Assembly: GCA_018389105.1 (NCBI GenBank)
Contig: JACATO010002186.1
Location: 4,416,501 to 4,480,500 of the forward strand
From: Nautilus pompilius
Lineage: Eukaryota; Mollusca; Cephalopoda; Nautilida; Nautilidae
Direction: 5' to 3'
Length of the DNA: 64,000 nucleotides
A program made the translations under genes and the position numbers. Shown here piece after piece: positions 11,745 through 24,099 of this stretch. Below the pieces are notes generated by a model. The model was not told where the DNA came from and searched no databases. It worked only from the letters and a program-made list of their open reading frames with translations. The stretch's first letter is position 1, and each line of letters begins with the position of its first letter.

Positions 11745-12490
11745 TACCACAAAATCAGATGAGAAATATTCATAGTTTTGACATTTTTTTAAATAATAAT
11801 AATACCAAAAGAAATAATAATTTTCTTGGCATTCAACTTCTGTAGCAATCTAAGTGTTTAAGAACATTCATTGTGAAGTACACACATATGACAACCCAAA
11901 CGTCCTTAGCTCATTAACTTTCATAGTTTTATCACCTGCCAATGTTCAAAATAAGTTACAAAAGTTTAAATCCACTCTGTTCTTGCTATGATAAATTTTG
12001 GTAACGTTTCTTTGGCACTAATAAAAAAAAAAAACTACTCTCAAGTGGCAGAAGCAACACATATCGATGGTCCATGGAAACTTAATGCTGGCTCATAACA
12101 ACATCAACATTAATCCATAAAAGGTTTCAAATAAATTACTACTTTTATCACACTGAGCCAACATCTATAGCTAAATCCTCTGTACTCTATTTAGAATATC
12201 TAATGACTTCCTTTTTTTTCTTTTTAAATGATATTCTTGTTTCTCTTTGGCCTAGAGATCCAAATATTGATATTTTCCTCATTTTTAATTATTTTTTTTA
12301 AAATTTATCTTCTGATTCATTATTCTTGATAACTAATTAACCATTCCAAATTAGAAATCCAGGTAGTAACTTAACACGAAGGTATCTTCAATGATTTAAA
12401 ACATTGTAAGCATTTAGCAAATGAATTGAGTATATTTTTATTTTAGCATGTCTGCTACATGCAAACTGCATCTCTGCTGTACCAGTCTGC
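11745..12490. other. Intronic sequence next to CYRI exon 3, nothing recognised
   Basis: AT-rich with A and T runs. Immediately left of exon 3 on the plus strand it is intron, read through by an open frame that is not coding. Confidence 0.6.
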
Positions 12491-12494
12491 TCAC

Positions 12495-12600
12495 CTAACT
12501 TCAAAGAAAATTCATAGAATTCCTTCAGTTTTACAACTAGTGGTAAGACTGCTTCCCACGCTGCATCTTGATATTCCTCGTTCCTTGGATTTGAGATAGC
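12495..12600 (-). CDS. CYRI: CYRI (FAM49) coding exon 3
   Basis: 106-nt exon with acceptor TTCTTTTTCAG and donor GTGAGC. It starts in phase 0 and encodes AISNPRNEEYQDAAWEAVLP, then LVVKLKEFYEFSLKL plus one base. The human equivalents are the AWGAVVPLVGKLKKFYEFS helices of the DUF1394 fold shared by CYRI and the Rac-binding part of CYFIP. The one-base phase carries into the exon at 6546 and completes a Glu codon. The frame stays open upstream into the pyrimidine tract, but the AG at 12602-12601 is the obvious acceptor. It is flanked by introns of 18.3 kb and 5.9 kb, both full of transposon relics. No frameshift or stop is present. Confidence 0.95.
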
Positions 12601-12604
12601 CTGA

Positions 12605-15360
12605 AAAAGAAGAAACAAGTAAAAAATTTAAATTTTAAACTCATACAACTTCATCCCAATCCCATTCTCATAGACCTGTAGTAGTATCAGTGTCTGCCAT
12701 TCATACGCTGAGTTAATATTGTAGATCATCCAGCAACAATACATACCAGCATGGCATACTCAACAATCGCAGAATTATGGAGATTTTCAATTTAATTTAC
12801 AATTTTTTCTTCTTCCTCCTGATGAAAAACTTACCATAATAGCACCATAGACCAATTCTGTTGACACATCCTGTTTTAAGCATAATTAGATGTGGAGAAA
12901 ATTTTTTACCAAAAACATTTACTGTACCTAATGGCCAAAATTATTGCAATACAAAGAAAATCAGGATTATTTCATAAGTGTAATTATATTTTCACCAATG
13001 CAAAATTTTCAGCATTTGTTTTCTTTCTGATTCATCATTTATTGACATTTACTACTGTAAAGCTGCATCTCCACAAGAACTTACCATTAAGGATGTTTAC
13101 ACTAGCTTCATGTTATGCTAAAAATAAACTTGGCATTATAACACATAATAAATTCTTCAGTATTTGTTTAAAAACAAGGTAATACCCACTACTGTAGCAT
13201 TATTGTATATTATAGATACTGCATCAAATTATTTAATGTAAACATATGACAATTTTAGTATCAGTACTACATCCCATAAGCGAATTCACCAACAATGTCA
13301 ACATAGGAAGTTGCTACCAAAGGCAGATACTTTACAAGCTTTGAAAAAGTAAATTTATTAACAGTAAGAGGGTTAACTTCAAGATTTTTCCTACCACTTC
13401 ATCATCAATTACGTAACCAGTAAATAAACCTTCAACTTCAATGACCATTCTCAGTGCAAGTACTTGCATTGACTTAATTAGCAACTAGAATTTTTTAAAA
13501 AATTTTCCTAGGATATTCAAACCTTCCTAAGAATTAACAGGGATACACGGATTTTAAATTACCTCTACAATGAGTGTACTTTAGTTAATGGGTATCAAAG
13601 CCATGAGAATTATTTCTTTTACTTTTTAAGCAAGACCCTTATCTACAAAGGGCTCATTGTAGCTTGGTAAGAAATACATTAATGAGACAAAGGGAACCAT
13701 GAAAATCATTACAGTAGGTTATCTAAAAAAGTCATCATTAGCAGAGTATGTTACCATCAATCAAGTGGACAGCACTCCTTTATAACTCACTGCAGTTTAC
13801 AAAGTTTCTTGATGAGTGACCTGGGACATTGGCAACTAACTACTTAAGTCATGTGGTGTTCAATGGTGCCTAAGACTCAGGATTAAAACACCTGGAACTC
13901 TCTTGCACAACCAATTTATTACTGTCAATTTCAATAAGAAAAGCTTCTAGAGTTTCTCTGATTAGCAATATACAGGAAACAGATGATGATCCATGTGGAA
14001 CAGGTTGGTACAAAAGATAAAAATACCCCATGTCTGTGACTAGACATCTAACATAGTCCAGGATCCATACCACTCACCCACTCAACATTTAGGCCATAAG
14101 CACAGAATGTACAATGGATTTGCCAAAGTATTTACACTAAAAAAATAATCATATTTAGAATCTAAAAAAAAAAAAAAAAGTTCAAGCAAAACCAATACAA
14201 TATATTTTTCTTTAAAACATGAAATGCTTAATTACTACAGCACTTCACATAATGAGTTACTCGCCTTAGATAAGGTGATAAATATTTAACATGCACACAG
14301 AATCAGAGAGAAACGTCCAACTGGTGATAGTGAAGAAAAATGTACTCACTATGTAAAGTTAAAAGTTCTGGCATCCTAAAACTAAACATGGGCAGCATAA
14401 TCCATGGGTAAATCTGAGAAAGACCACTCAAAAGAAGATCTGTGCTCGCTCCAATAGGTGCCTTTCCTATTTTGAGTAATATTTCAATTTGTAGTCTCCA
14501 GGATTCACGTAGTTAACTCTAAGTGCCTTTTGTGATAACCATCTTTTGACTAACTTCTACAAGTGCTGAGTACTCTTAGCTTCCATAAATCCTGTTTATA
14601 AGCTGACAACTATTATGACTCTTTCAAACTTGAGATTAGAAACAATTATTAAAGCCACATTCATTTGGTCATACTGCAAGTATATATTTACACAAAGTAT
14701 GAATGATTTAGGAAATTATTTTGGTATATTTTCTACATTAAATACTTTAAAATCTTTTGGGGGTGTTGTAGTTCCTTATTGTTCCATGTTGCCAGTATTA
14801 ACTTAGCTTAACAGAAATTTTAGCAGAGAAAACTCCTCAAGCTAAGTTTACAATAATGATCAGGAAGCCGATTACTTGGGGATTTTACTGTCACAAGCCC
14901 ATTCAGAAATGGATTAGGATTTCTAATCTGATTAAGAAGCTTGTGACAAGATCACTGCAGTGACTCATTGAATATATATATATATATTCATTCCCCCCAT
15001 TAAAATATTTACTTTATTTAAAAAATTTTTTTCTTTTTCTACTGAATCAGTTTTACAACATCAATATAACTGCTATCAACAGTTACTAATAATAGGGTAT
15101 CATAATCACAAAGTAGCCAAGCTTCCAGCATGTTAGATATCACATATACATCTTTTTTTTTTTTAGTAACAGAATTGTTATATACATTTTATTATAAATC
15201 AATTTAAGAATTAGATTGGTGGTCATTTCTTTTCCCATGGGTCCTTGCATAATATGCCATGATGGCTTCCTTCCTTTTTGCAACCACTAAGCTAACATCA
15301 AATTTATGGTGATTAAAATTAAATTTAAAAACACAAAAAATGTTAATGTGTTCCACATCA
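12605..15360. other. Start of the 18.3-kb intron (left part), nothing coding
   Basis: AT-rich. A segment near 12930 (AATGGCCAAAATTATTGCAA) resembles the terminal repeats of Tc1-type elements but has no partner. Short open frames at 12892-13182 and 13870-14073 show no domain. Palindromic sequence at 14890-14990 is listed separately. Confidence 0.5.
14890..14990. repeat. Inverted repeat followed by an AT palindrome
   Basis: GTCACAAGC (14890-14898) is matched by GCTTGTGAC (14939-14947) with partly complementary sequence between, so a hairpin is possible. Just beyond, 14969-14990 is a perfect 22-bp palindrome built on (TA)n. Confidence 0.7.
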
Positions 15361-15365
15361 GTCTC

Positions 15366-15640
15366 AAAAAAGAGAGACAATCCTGGTCAGGGAGTGTATG
15401 CAGTTATCCACTAGAGTGTGTTGCTTATCCTGTCCTATGAGGGGCCTGGCACTTCCAACTTTGGCAGGGGGAGGAGGAAAGTGAAGGACACACTAGAAAG
15501 ACTGTCCAATGCACATATGAAATTTTCTCCTCATCATGTCAGGGTGTGAGGAACTCTGCTTTAACCATATTACATTATGAATGTTGTCCAGAGCTGGCAC
15601 TAATTCTTTTACAAATACTGGTCATCTATAGCAGAAGTCT
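15366..15640 (-). repeat. tRNA-derived SINE, minus orientation
   Basis: Tail motif AGAGACAATCCTGGTCAGGG is followed by TGTCCTATGAGGGGCCTGGC and ACTTCCAACTTTGGCAGGGG, the clearest example of the SINE body in the window. The tRNA-like head near 15590-15630 is strongly decayed. Confidence 0.75.
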
Positions 15641-15649
15641 CATACCAGC

Positions 15650-18600
15650 ACTCGATGATCGGACATCTGCTATTCTTCTATCAGCTGTCTTTTTTCTCAA
15701 CCAATAGTTCAATGATTCACATTCTCTCCACTCTTTTATTTTGGGTACCACAGTCAGTACCTTGCTTTTGTTATAAGTAAAGCAAACTTTTATTTTGAAA
15801 AAAACACCTTGCATTTATAAGAGAAGTATTATGGTATTCCGTGAGCTGGCCTTAGCTCTCGTTTTCTTCATTGTTTAAGATATTTGTGTTAAAGAAATTC
15901 TAAGTTGTGCTTCTGTTTATTGCCACTTATTTTTCTTTATAGATATCACATCACTAAATAGAATTTTAAAAAAAAATTACTTGTTTAAAAAAATTTAAAG
16001 CGGCAAAGAAAATGGAGAGAGAAATATTTTTTAAAACTAAAGCCAAAGAGAAAAAAAAAAACAACAACGCATTTTAGCTACATCATCATCCAATACAGAA
16101 TACAGAACTCAGTTCACATTTTCTTTTTTTAGCTCAGTAATATTCTTTCCACATTATTTCACTGGGTTTTAAAAATCAGATTTCATAGAGTCTTATAAAG
16201 AGAGGAAATATATCCAAAGCACTGCAAGTACTTCCAGCTTCACAGCTCAAACCAACCCACCCTTATGAACGAAAGGATTTCACTTTTCATCAAGAAATTA
16301 TCTTAGTCTGGAAAAATTTTCTAGTCAATTCTAGAACTACAGCCAGGCTGAACAGGGGAGCTTTAACACTGACTTTGTTGTTGTTTTCAGGCCACTTTCA
16401 ATAAGTCAGCTCACGGTTCACCAAAGATTGTCGAGGTGTCAAGTAAAACCTTTATTCTCTCTTCAAGCATTCTAAAAATATCTTAGTTTTAATATGTAAC
16501 CATAAATCATCATCGTGTCTCATCCTAAACTTGGTCTACCTATAGTTCTAATCTTAACATTTGAAGGTCACTTAAACAGGATTTTTAAGTGATATTTGCC
16601 ATAATGTTTCAGAATAATATTACTTCTAAAATATTTAAGATTCACAGATTTGTCACCAATAACTAAAAGAACCAATTACCTTTTGTATTTGTCAATGCCA
16701 TCCACATCATTTCAAAAATTACTCACTTAAAATTATGCATAAATACCTCAGGCATAATCCTGACTACATCTGTCCTTTCTAAGCCAAAATCCATCTGTCA
16801 CCTGCTGAGGAAAATCAGGAATATTACCCTGTCCCAGGTGTCAAATTAACTAGGCATATGGTCTGCTGACTTTGATTTATAACTGATCAGTGAAATGCCA
16901 TAAATCAAGGATGTATTTTCAGTTTTTATTACATCAAGAATAAATAGGTAAAACATCTTAATAATTTGTATTATGCTCTACTGCATCAAATGCAATGAAT
17001 CTGAAATATTGCTAACCACAAAACTCTGCATTGTACAAGAAAGACTTGAAAGGAACTCTCTTTTGTGAATAATCTGAACAGATATTGTAATTTTAGAAAT
17101 TTGTTAAATTAAATTTTTAAAAGCAATTGGGCTAAGAACAGCTGAGTCAATAACAAAAAAACCTAAAATAAAAAATAAAAAAAAAAAAAGGTATTTCAGC
17201 TTTCGCTAAGTTTATCAAGGTCATAAATCTGTCTGGTAAAAACCATTTAAAATCATGGTGGCTAACTAAAAAACTTTTATTTAGAGGGGGGAGATGACTT
17301 GAAAGAAAAGACTAAAACATAATATCTTGCCCACTCAAAGACACATTCAAGAAATTATAATTTGTGACCACAGTCCACTACCTGCCCTCCAATGCAATAC
17401 ATGACTTTTCCTATGCCAATGAACATAAGCAGGAAGTATACATTTCATTGAATATCAGGATTTCATCCAAAATTCAAAACAATATAGTTTCTAGAAATTC
17501 CTTTGCGCTGTATATTAAATTTTTTCATTTGCTTTGCACATTTCATTTCCTTTTAAAAAAAAGACTATAAATGCACAAGTAATGCACAGTGAATTTGATT
17601 AAGCTTAACAAGCCACACTGGCTTTATCATGGACTTCTGATGCCGTCACTGGAGATGATAAAGAAATTCAACTAAATCAAAAGATAAGTGAAAATGTGCT
17701 ACAAACCTGGCTTTATGAGCAACCAAAAAAGCTTCTTCATTGCCTGATTTCAAGCACGCACCAATTTTATGCTGGCATGATGATTATGTTTTTTTTAAAA
17801 AATCTGAAGTCTACTATAAAAGTGGGTTTTTCTTGTTTTTTTCCAGAAGTCTATGGTTATAAATTTTATATACCTTTGTACATTAGATGTAGGTCCAGAG
17901 CTTTCATTTATAGTAGAAACTTATAGTATTGCATTTAAAAATGGCAAGAATCTGCATCTAGCATGTTTTTTTTCTTTTCCAGCACTTATTTTTGAGATAA
18001 TCGAAGAGAATTAACATAATTATATTTTATCATTTAGCAAGGTGACTATTTCATGCATTTGTCATTTTGTTACTGAAAGCTTCTTACAGACGTCTAACCT
18101 AAGTTATAATTTTTAAAATCATGACCCCTTGTAGTCAGAACTTAAGATGACAAACAAAATTATCTTACCATTTAAAAAGCATCCATTAAAATTCCTTTAC
18201 AATCTTTGGTATGCTAAGGTGGAAAGCTTAATTTGTGGTAATCTCTCTGAATAGCAAAGATTCTTCATTCCCCCAAATAATTCTTATAAGTCACTTTGCA
18301 TATCTTCCTATCTACTGACATCCATAATAAGATCAAGAGACCAGGCCCGAATTCCATATTCTAAATGAGCTCTACCCAAAGCTTAAAAAATGGCACCTAT
18401 GCTTTCATGTTAATAGCTGTTACTTCAAGATTTGTCAACAAGCAAAAAAAAATTAAGTACAGAACAAAGCCAGAGACCAAGCACACAAACAAGAACAGTA
18501 AAATTACTTGAGACAGATAGTGAATCAGTTAACAGAAATGTTGCATCACAAGAAATCAAAGTGACGGCAGCTAAGGCTCACTCCAGTTTCATCCTAACAA

Positions 18601-20070
18601 ATGCTTCTTTACACACTTTATTTTGGTGCAAAGTTGCTCAAATTGCTTTACGTTCTCAAGAAATAATGGCAGATCTCTGGGCAATTAAGGGCAGGCAGTT
18701 GAATGTGTGTGCACATAGAGCTGAAATTTTATTGTATTTCTAGAAAATGAAAAAGCAAGCAGCCATAACATGGAGCCACTACTTGAATTAGGACAAAAGC
18801 CCAACATCGTATTATCATAATACATATACAGCTTAAAGTGTTTTGACAAAAATAAAAAACAATCAGGTCTTTCTTTTTCTTTACTTGTACAACAGTGAAC
18901 CTGTGGTATCATTTGTTTACATTTTACACAGTAAGTTAAAGGAAAAATAAAAAACCTTTGATAATGAATTTAAATTATTTCTTCCCTTTCTATTCTGATA
19001 AATTTAGATTATATCAAGAAGCCACATGATTCATTAACAAACTCCCCAAGTGAACTGGATCATTGTTCATTTCTATTATTTTTCGAACTTTAGACAAAAA
19101 ATGGTATTAAAATTAGCTACCAAAGGAAGCAGCCAACCTCCTCTGCCACAAACAACTCAATTTTTTTCCACTCTAACTGGCTACAAACAATAGAGGAAGA
19201 AATAAAAAAAAATCAATAAATATCTGCGATCTGGAAATAACATCCATTAGAATCATTACTTTGTTTTAGATTGTCAATTACTCCAGTTGTTTTCGTGAAC
19301 TTAATCTGATAAAGTATAGCCAAACAAAGCCTCGATACCTTGATTTTAGATAAACCTTTCCAAAATTATCAGAATTCTTTTCAATGATTGTAATTGAAGG
19401 ATTTTCTTCTTGTTTTTTTTTGAGAAAGGGGATTTGGATTAATCATGATAGGTGGGTTTTCCTTAGAAAAAAGCAGGAATAATATCCTCCTCCTGTGGTT
19501 AAAATCAGAGTTCTCATGCTTCTGTATACAAGTTCATAATGACTGACAACTTCCCAAATTTGGCCAGTTGCATTGAATAAAATAAAGTTTATTACACCAT
19601 TTTTGTTTATTATTTTAGAGCTAGTCATAGTTTTCAATATTTACAATACCAAATGTTTTTTTTTCCCTTCTTTTCTTGAATTTTTCACAAGGTCATAACA
19701 TTTTTTGACAACGTTTAGAAAGTATCAGGATACGAAATTTGGCAAATTTCAAACTCTGGTAGAAGAACATTGTTCTCAATATCACAGAAGTTACGATATA
19801 TTCAAAACAACAAAGCACTACAACAGGCTCTCAGATTTTTCCTAGTTTTAACAGCCATTCCATATATAATAACATCTGCTTCCAACAGCAAAAAATGAAA
19901 ATGAATAGGCTAAAAAACAGTATTCTGTTGGTATAGGTACATGTCTGGAGGAGAGCAATGATGCTGGTGACGACTGCCTGGATTTTTATGCAGGCTGCAT
20001 GATTCACCAAGTCCTGCTGCAGAACTTGTGTGGTTGTGAGGAATGGATGGAGTACCAAAACTTTCGACCA
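15650..20070. other. Intronic AT-rich sequence, nothing recognised
   Basis: Frequent A and T runs (for example 17180-17190). Several open frames of 60-103 codons (such as 18432-18743, which is Ser/Thr/Lys rich) have no recognisable motif, no splice signals of note and are of a length expected by chance in this much AT-rich DNA. Confidence 0.6.
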
Positions 20071-20074
20071 GAAT

Positions 20075-20215
20075 CATTCATGTTTAGAGGTGGGAGTAAA
20101 CCCACACATGGCCAGCCGGTATAAAAAGAAACCATGCCAGAGAAGTACAGCAAACTGAACAAAGTCCCATGAGAATCAAAGCCTCACCACTCAACCGTAG
20201 CAGCTCAGGTTCTAT
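20075..20215 (-). repeat. tRNA-derived SINE fragment, minus orientation
   Basis: Contains CACACATGGCCAGCCGGTAT, AAAGAAACCATGCCAGAGAA and AGAATCAAAGCCTCACCACT, corresponding to the body and reversed head of the SINE family. The tail and left part are missing or unrecognisable. Confidence 0.55.
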
Positions 20216-20219
20216 TACT

Positions 20220-21290
20220 ATTATGTTTGAACTTTATTTTTCCAAAAACAATGGTTCTCAATATTTTCACGAATGGAATGAAAGCAATATTTGCTGTATA
20301 AAATCTGTTATTTTGATGAGGAGGATAACATCAAATAGAACTGTGATCACCATAAAAAGATTGCTTGGTGCTGTTTAATGTGTGTGTATTGGAGAGTATG
20401 CTCTGACTGCAGGAGTTCTTTGATTTCTTCTCTGTAAAAAGAGCTCTAGAAGGCATGAAAGTAGTTTTACAGATCCTGCCAGGCCTACATCAGCCAAACA
20501 TCTTAATCAATTATGGCTGAACAGAACAAGTTCGACCTCATGCTGAAAATAGGTGTTTGCTTCACAGATCATCACTACAAATTGGGGGCTTCAGCTAAAG
20601 TCCAGGATGGAACAGGAAAAATCACTTCTGATCCCAGGAGAAAAATGCCAGCTGAAAGCAAAAATGCTGAGCCTATTCACATCTGAAGGGTAATCCAAGT
20701 TAACAAGGATACGAACATACTGTAAAAAAAATCAAAATCTCTGTTTGTGATGTGCTTCTTGGCAATCAACTTTACCACTGAACGAGAGCACTTGGCAAAA
20801 AAGAAAAATCTACATGTTCACATGTAGCTGATGATACATCATTAGTTTTTTTTTTTTTTCCTTTCCCACAAAAGAAATAAATTCTCTTCCATATTAGACA
20901 TTCACAAAATTTACAGACAAGCTGATAAACAGTTAGCCAGGCAAAAACTCTAGATTGCCCCCACTTGTCCTTTTAAGATATATTGGGTAATACAAGTGAA
21001 GAAATTCAAACCTTTTCTTTTTCTTTAAATTAGAGGAAAACAAATGTCAGTGTTCTTGCAGTCATGCTTAAAAATTAGTATAATTCCAGCAAAAACCATC
21101 ATTCTTGGCATCCTTGTTACATGCATAGAAAATATAATTTACATCCATAATTTATTCTTTTTGTTTTCTTTATTAGTCTTGAGAAATATTTTTTTTTTTT
21201 TATTATTATATTATCATTTTGATTTCTGTTAACAATCTCAAGATTTGTGAATGAGTAAAAACCCATCTAAGACACTAGAATGCGGATTCA
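20220..21290. other. Intronic sequence, nothing recognised
   Basis: 20390-20700 is somewhat less AT-rich and could be an old repeat, but no motif is readable. T-rich runs at 20846-20860 and 21189-21200. Confidence 0.5.
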
Positions 21291-21324
21291 GATTAACAAC
21301 AACGCTACGAGACCAGCCAAATTT

Positions 21325-21426
21325 CCATAACCGGAAGTTACACAGCGCTACATTCGGCTTAGAAAAAAAGTGGTAAGCGACCATGTGAAACATTTTAAGT
21401 CGCTTTGCTGACCTCAAAGCAAAATG
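21325..21426 (+). promoter_or_regulatory. Promoter-like ETS and YY1 sites inside a CYRI intron
   Basis: ACCGGAAGTTAC near 21330-21341 is a good ETS/GABP site and AAAATGGCGGC at 21421-21431 is a strong YY1 site whose ATG is also the start of the ORF below. CpGs are locally enriched (GCGCTAC, TTCGGC, AAGCGACC, AAGTCGC). ETS followed closely by YY1 over the initiator ATG is the usual arrangement of TATA-less promoters of small housekeeping genes (family knowledge). Orientation is plus, opposite to CYRI. Confidence 0.45.
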
Positions 21427-21735
21427 GCGGCCCCCACCCCCCACACACAACTTTTACAGGGGCATAAAATGCCAAGGTACGAAAATCTGAATGAGAAACA
21501 GGCATGGACCGGGCATGAAGAGCGGTTAAGTAGACTAGGTCTTTCTCCACCATCAAAATTCTTTTTGAAAATAATCACTAAAAACCGAAATGCAAGGAAA
21601 AAAGTTAATATATTAACTACTTATAATTCACCAGATCGCTTCATGGTGTTCAAAATCCAACTTCTGCTACAAATAGCAAATTTGTGGGGTTTTTTTGATG
21701 ATAGTTTGGTTGGCAGGCTTCTTTCCAAAATCTAA
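21424..21735 (+). CDS. Hypothetical 103-aa protein or first exon of a nested gene
   Basis: Opens with an ATG in a good context (AAAATGG) directly beneath ETS and YY1-type promoter sites. The N-terminus MAAPTPHTQLLQGHKMPRYE is followed by LNEKQAWTGHEERLSRLGLS, a soluble-looking, charged segment unlike the Lys/Asn/Phe-rich chance ORFs around it. The second half is more AT-rich and may be intron read-through: CCAAG|GTACGA at 21474 is an acceptable donor, which would leave only about 17 codons in a first exon. I do not recognise the protein. It lies on the strand opposite CYRI within its 18.3-kb intron. It might be a nested small gene, a processed gene copy, or chance. Confidence 0.35.
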   Translation: MAAPTPHTQLLQGHKMPRYENLNEKQAWTGHEERLSRLGLSPPSKFFLKIITKNRNARKKVNILTTYNSPDRFMVFKIQLLLQIANLWGFFDDSLVGRLLSKI

Positions 21736-21739
21736 ACAC

Positions 21740-24095
21740 ATGCAGTCTTAACGCCAAAAGACTTTATATTTATATCCAACACACCAGATTAAGGGAAAAC
21801 AAAAAAAACACTTATCTGAAACTGTTGTAAAAAAAAAAAAAAAAGGGTAGATTTTTATTTGGAGACCGACTGAAATGCCACTAGTTCTTTCTAACCAGTT
21901 ATACAACAAGAATTACTGATCTTGAGTTGTGTACTAACACAATAGAACATAGCTTCCTTCCTTCCATTCTTCATTTAACTAGTGCGAATTTTTTTTATTG
22001 ATGTGCATCCTAAGGACAAAGAAGGTAGTTTGAGATCAGCATGAAATCATCGTGGCTAGGAAGGAGCATCACCAATGAAATAGTATCCTGAAATCAGCAT
22101 TATAAAACATTTTACTTCATAATCATCATTTTTCCAAGGTCACACTATCAGCATATATACACACGCGCGCGCGTGCGTGTTCGAGAGACCCAAAGGTTTG
22201 GTTGGTAAATACATATTTTAAACAATGCGCTATTTTGTTCATAGACTCAGAAGCAAACTCAGGACTATCCTTCAGCTGCTAAAAATCAATGACTTAATTC
22301 AAGACGTAAAACCCTCAGTTGTCTAGTTAAAAAATAGATATTGACAGAACACCATCATAAAAGCATAGCATAAGTTTGAAACAAATCTGTTCCAATCTTT
22401 AGTTAAATTGTAAAGAATCAAAGTATACTGAAAACAACCCCTGTAAAATTATAAAGTGCACAGAAGTTAAGAAGCAGAGTATGTGATACCTTTAATTTAT
22501 CTGTACAGAAAGTAGACGGTTGGTTTGGGTATTTCTCATCACTTAATTAGCTGTAACTAAATTAACAAACCTGTGTTTCAGTCAGATTTTTTTTTTTAAA
22601 TTCTGTAGCTAGAGTAAAAGCATTAAAAAAAAAAAAATTTTTTTAATTTGAAATATATTGCACTGATTAAAACAGATTTCAGGGTATGATGCTTGCATAT
22701 ATTGTACCAAAATAAATTGTAAAGTTAAATTAGACAATTAGCAATGGATAATCTATTGCACATTACAGAAGCAGTGTAATTTTTATGCCATTTTTGTTCT
22801 TTAACCCCTTCCTCCTCGTTTTAATGATGATTCCCAATCCCCTTCATCAGAGCTGCAGCAGATTTTTATATTTTTGGATTGCACAAGTGAACTTAGCTGG
22901 TAGCTAACTTTCTGATGTAACCTTCAACTAGTTTTGTAGCCCATTATAACACCAAGCCAGCTGCCCAAGATTTCATTAAAACCTACATCAAAAACTTAGC
23001 TACCTGTAGACAAATTCAGGTTGCCTGCACAATTAGAAACACCCATTGCAAATTAACACCACTACACTCCAAAATAGTCATCAAGACTGAATCCCCAAGA
23101 TGACAGGAACAAATGGCCAAAAAAAAGGCTCATAGCACAATTGCTTTTAATAAGACAGAAATTATCTGAAATAAAACATCAACATTAATTTTCTTTTCTT
23201 ACCTGGTCTGTACAGATGATTCATAGAATACATATATAGAGTCTGGACATAAGTAAATAGATGCTCCCTGAGACTTCATTAGACTATTCCAGTCAAAGCA
23301 CACGACTGCAAGCTATTAAGAGGAGGTACATAACAAAGGAAGCTACAAGGACTTTGAAAGGGGTGCATAATTTGGCAATAAAATGCCAGAAGAAGTGGAA
23401 AAGCTCCAAGGCACTGGATAATCTGATGTAGATTGTAACCAAGATAAATATCTGGTTCAAGAGAAACCACGTGTATTTGAGCAGAAACTTTGTAGTGAAG
23501 AGAAGTACAGAAACCAGAACATATGCAATGTCCATGAAAACAGTCAAACTATAGCTCTACAGCAAAGAGTAGAATGGAAGATCAACAAAAGACAAATCAA
23601 GCAATGTCAGTTATTTTCTGCAATGGGCAATGCAGGTGCAACCACACACTAATGCCATACTTGGAACACTCATTATTTCTAATAAGTCCAGATTTTCAGA
23701 GTTCCTAGATAGGTGTTGTGTATGGTTTTGGCACTGCTCAGCAGAGATTTTCAATAAAATACCTGCCAACCACAACAATATATGGTGACCTTTCTGTTAT
23801 GATAATAAGCACAAGATTTTGGCAACTGGACAATCAAAGTTGGTGGTCTGCAAAGAAATGTAACTTGTGCCAAATACATTGCCATTCTCCGAGAATGGCA
23901 TAGATATGCTGAAAGGCCCCAAAAAGGACAGTATTTCTATGAAAGATGGTGGCCCAACTCACATTGCCAAGCAGGATGGAGTCAGAACATCAAAACTCTG
24001 CCATGCCCAGAACTCTTACTGGGCATTAACCCCATTAGCTATCCTCAAACAATCTCTGTAAACCCGCTTCCTGAGACCCCCTAATATAGATTCTG
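21740..24095. other. Intronic sequence, nothing coding recognised
   Basis: Includes poly-A at 21828-21844, the alternating tract at 22151-22180 and open frames at 23279-23547 (minus) and 23718-24061 (plus) with no recognisable domain. The part from about 23.7 kb may be the 5' section of the hAT relic that follows, but I could not read a motif in it. Confidence 0.5.
22151..22180. repeat. 30-bp perfect alternating purine-pyrimidine tract
   Basis: GCATATATACACACGCGCGC followed by GCGTGCGTGT alternates without a break, with a (CG)n core of the type that most readily adopts left-handed Z-DNA. It is isolated in AT-rich intron DNA. Confidence 0.9.
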
Positions 24096-24099
24096 TGCC

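Noticed and set aside
12892-13182. Tc1-like terminal repeat with a 96-codon frame
   Set aside because: Only one weak end (AATGGCCAAAATTATTGC) and no partner or transposase motif.
18432-18743. 103-codon plus-strand frame
   Set aside because: Ser/Thr-rich start then unrelated sequence; no motif and no regulatory context.
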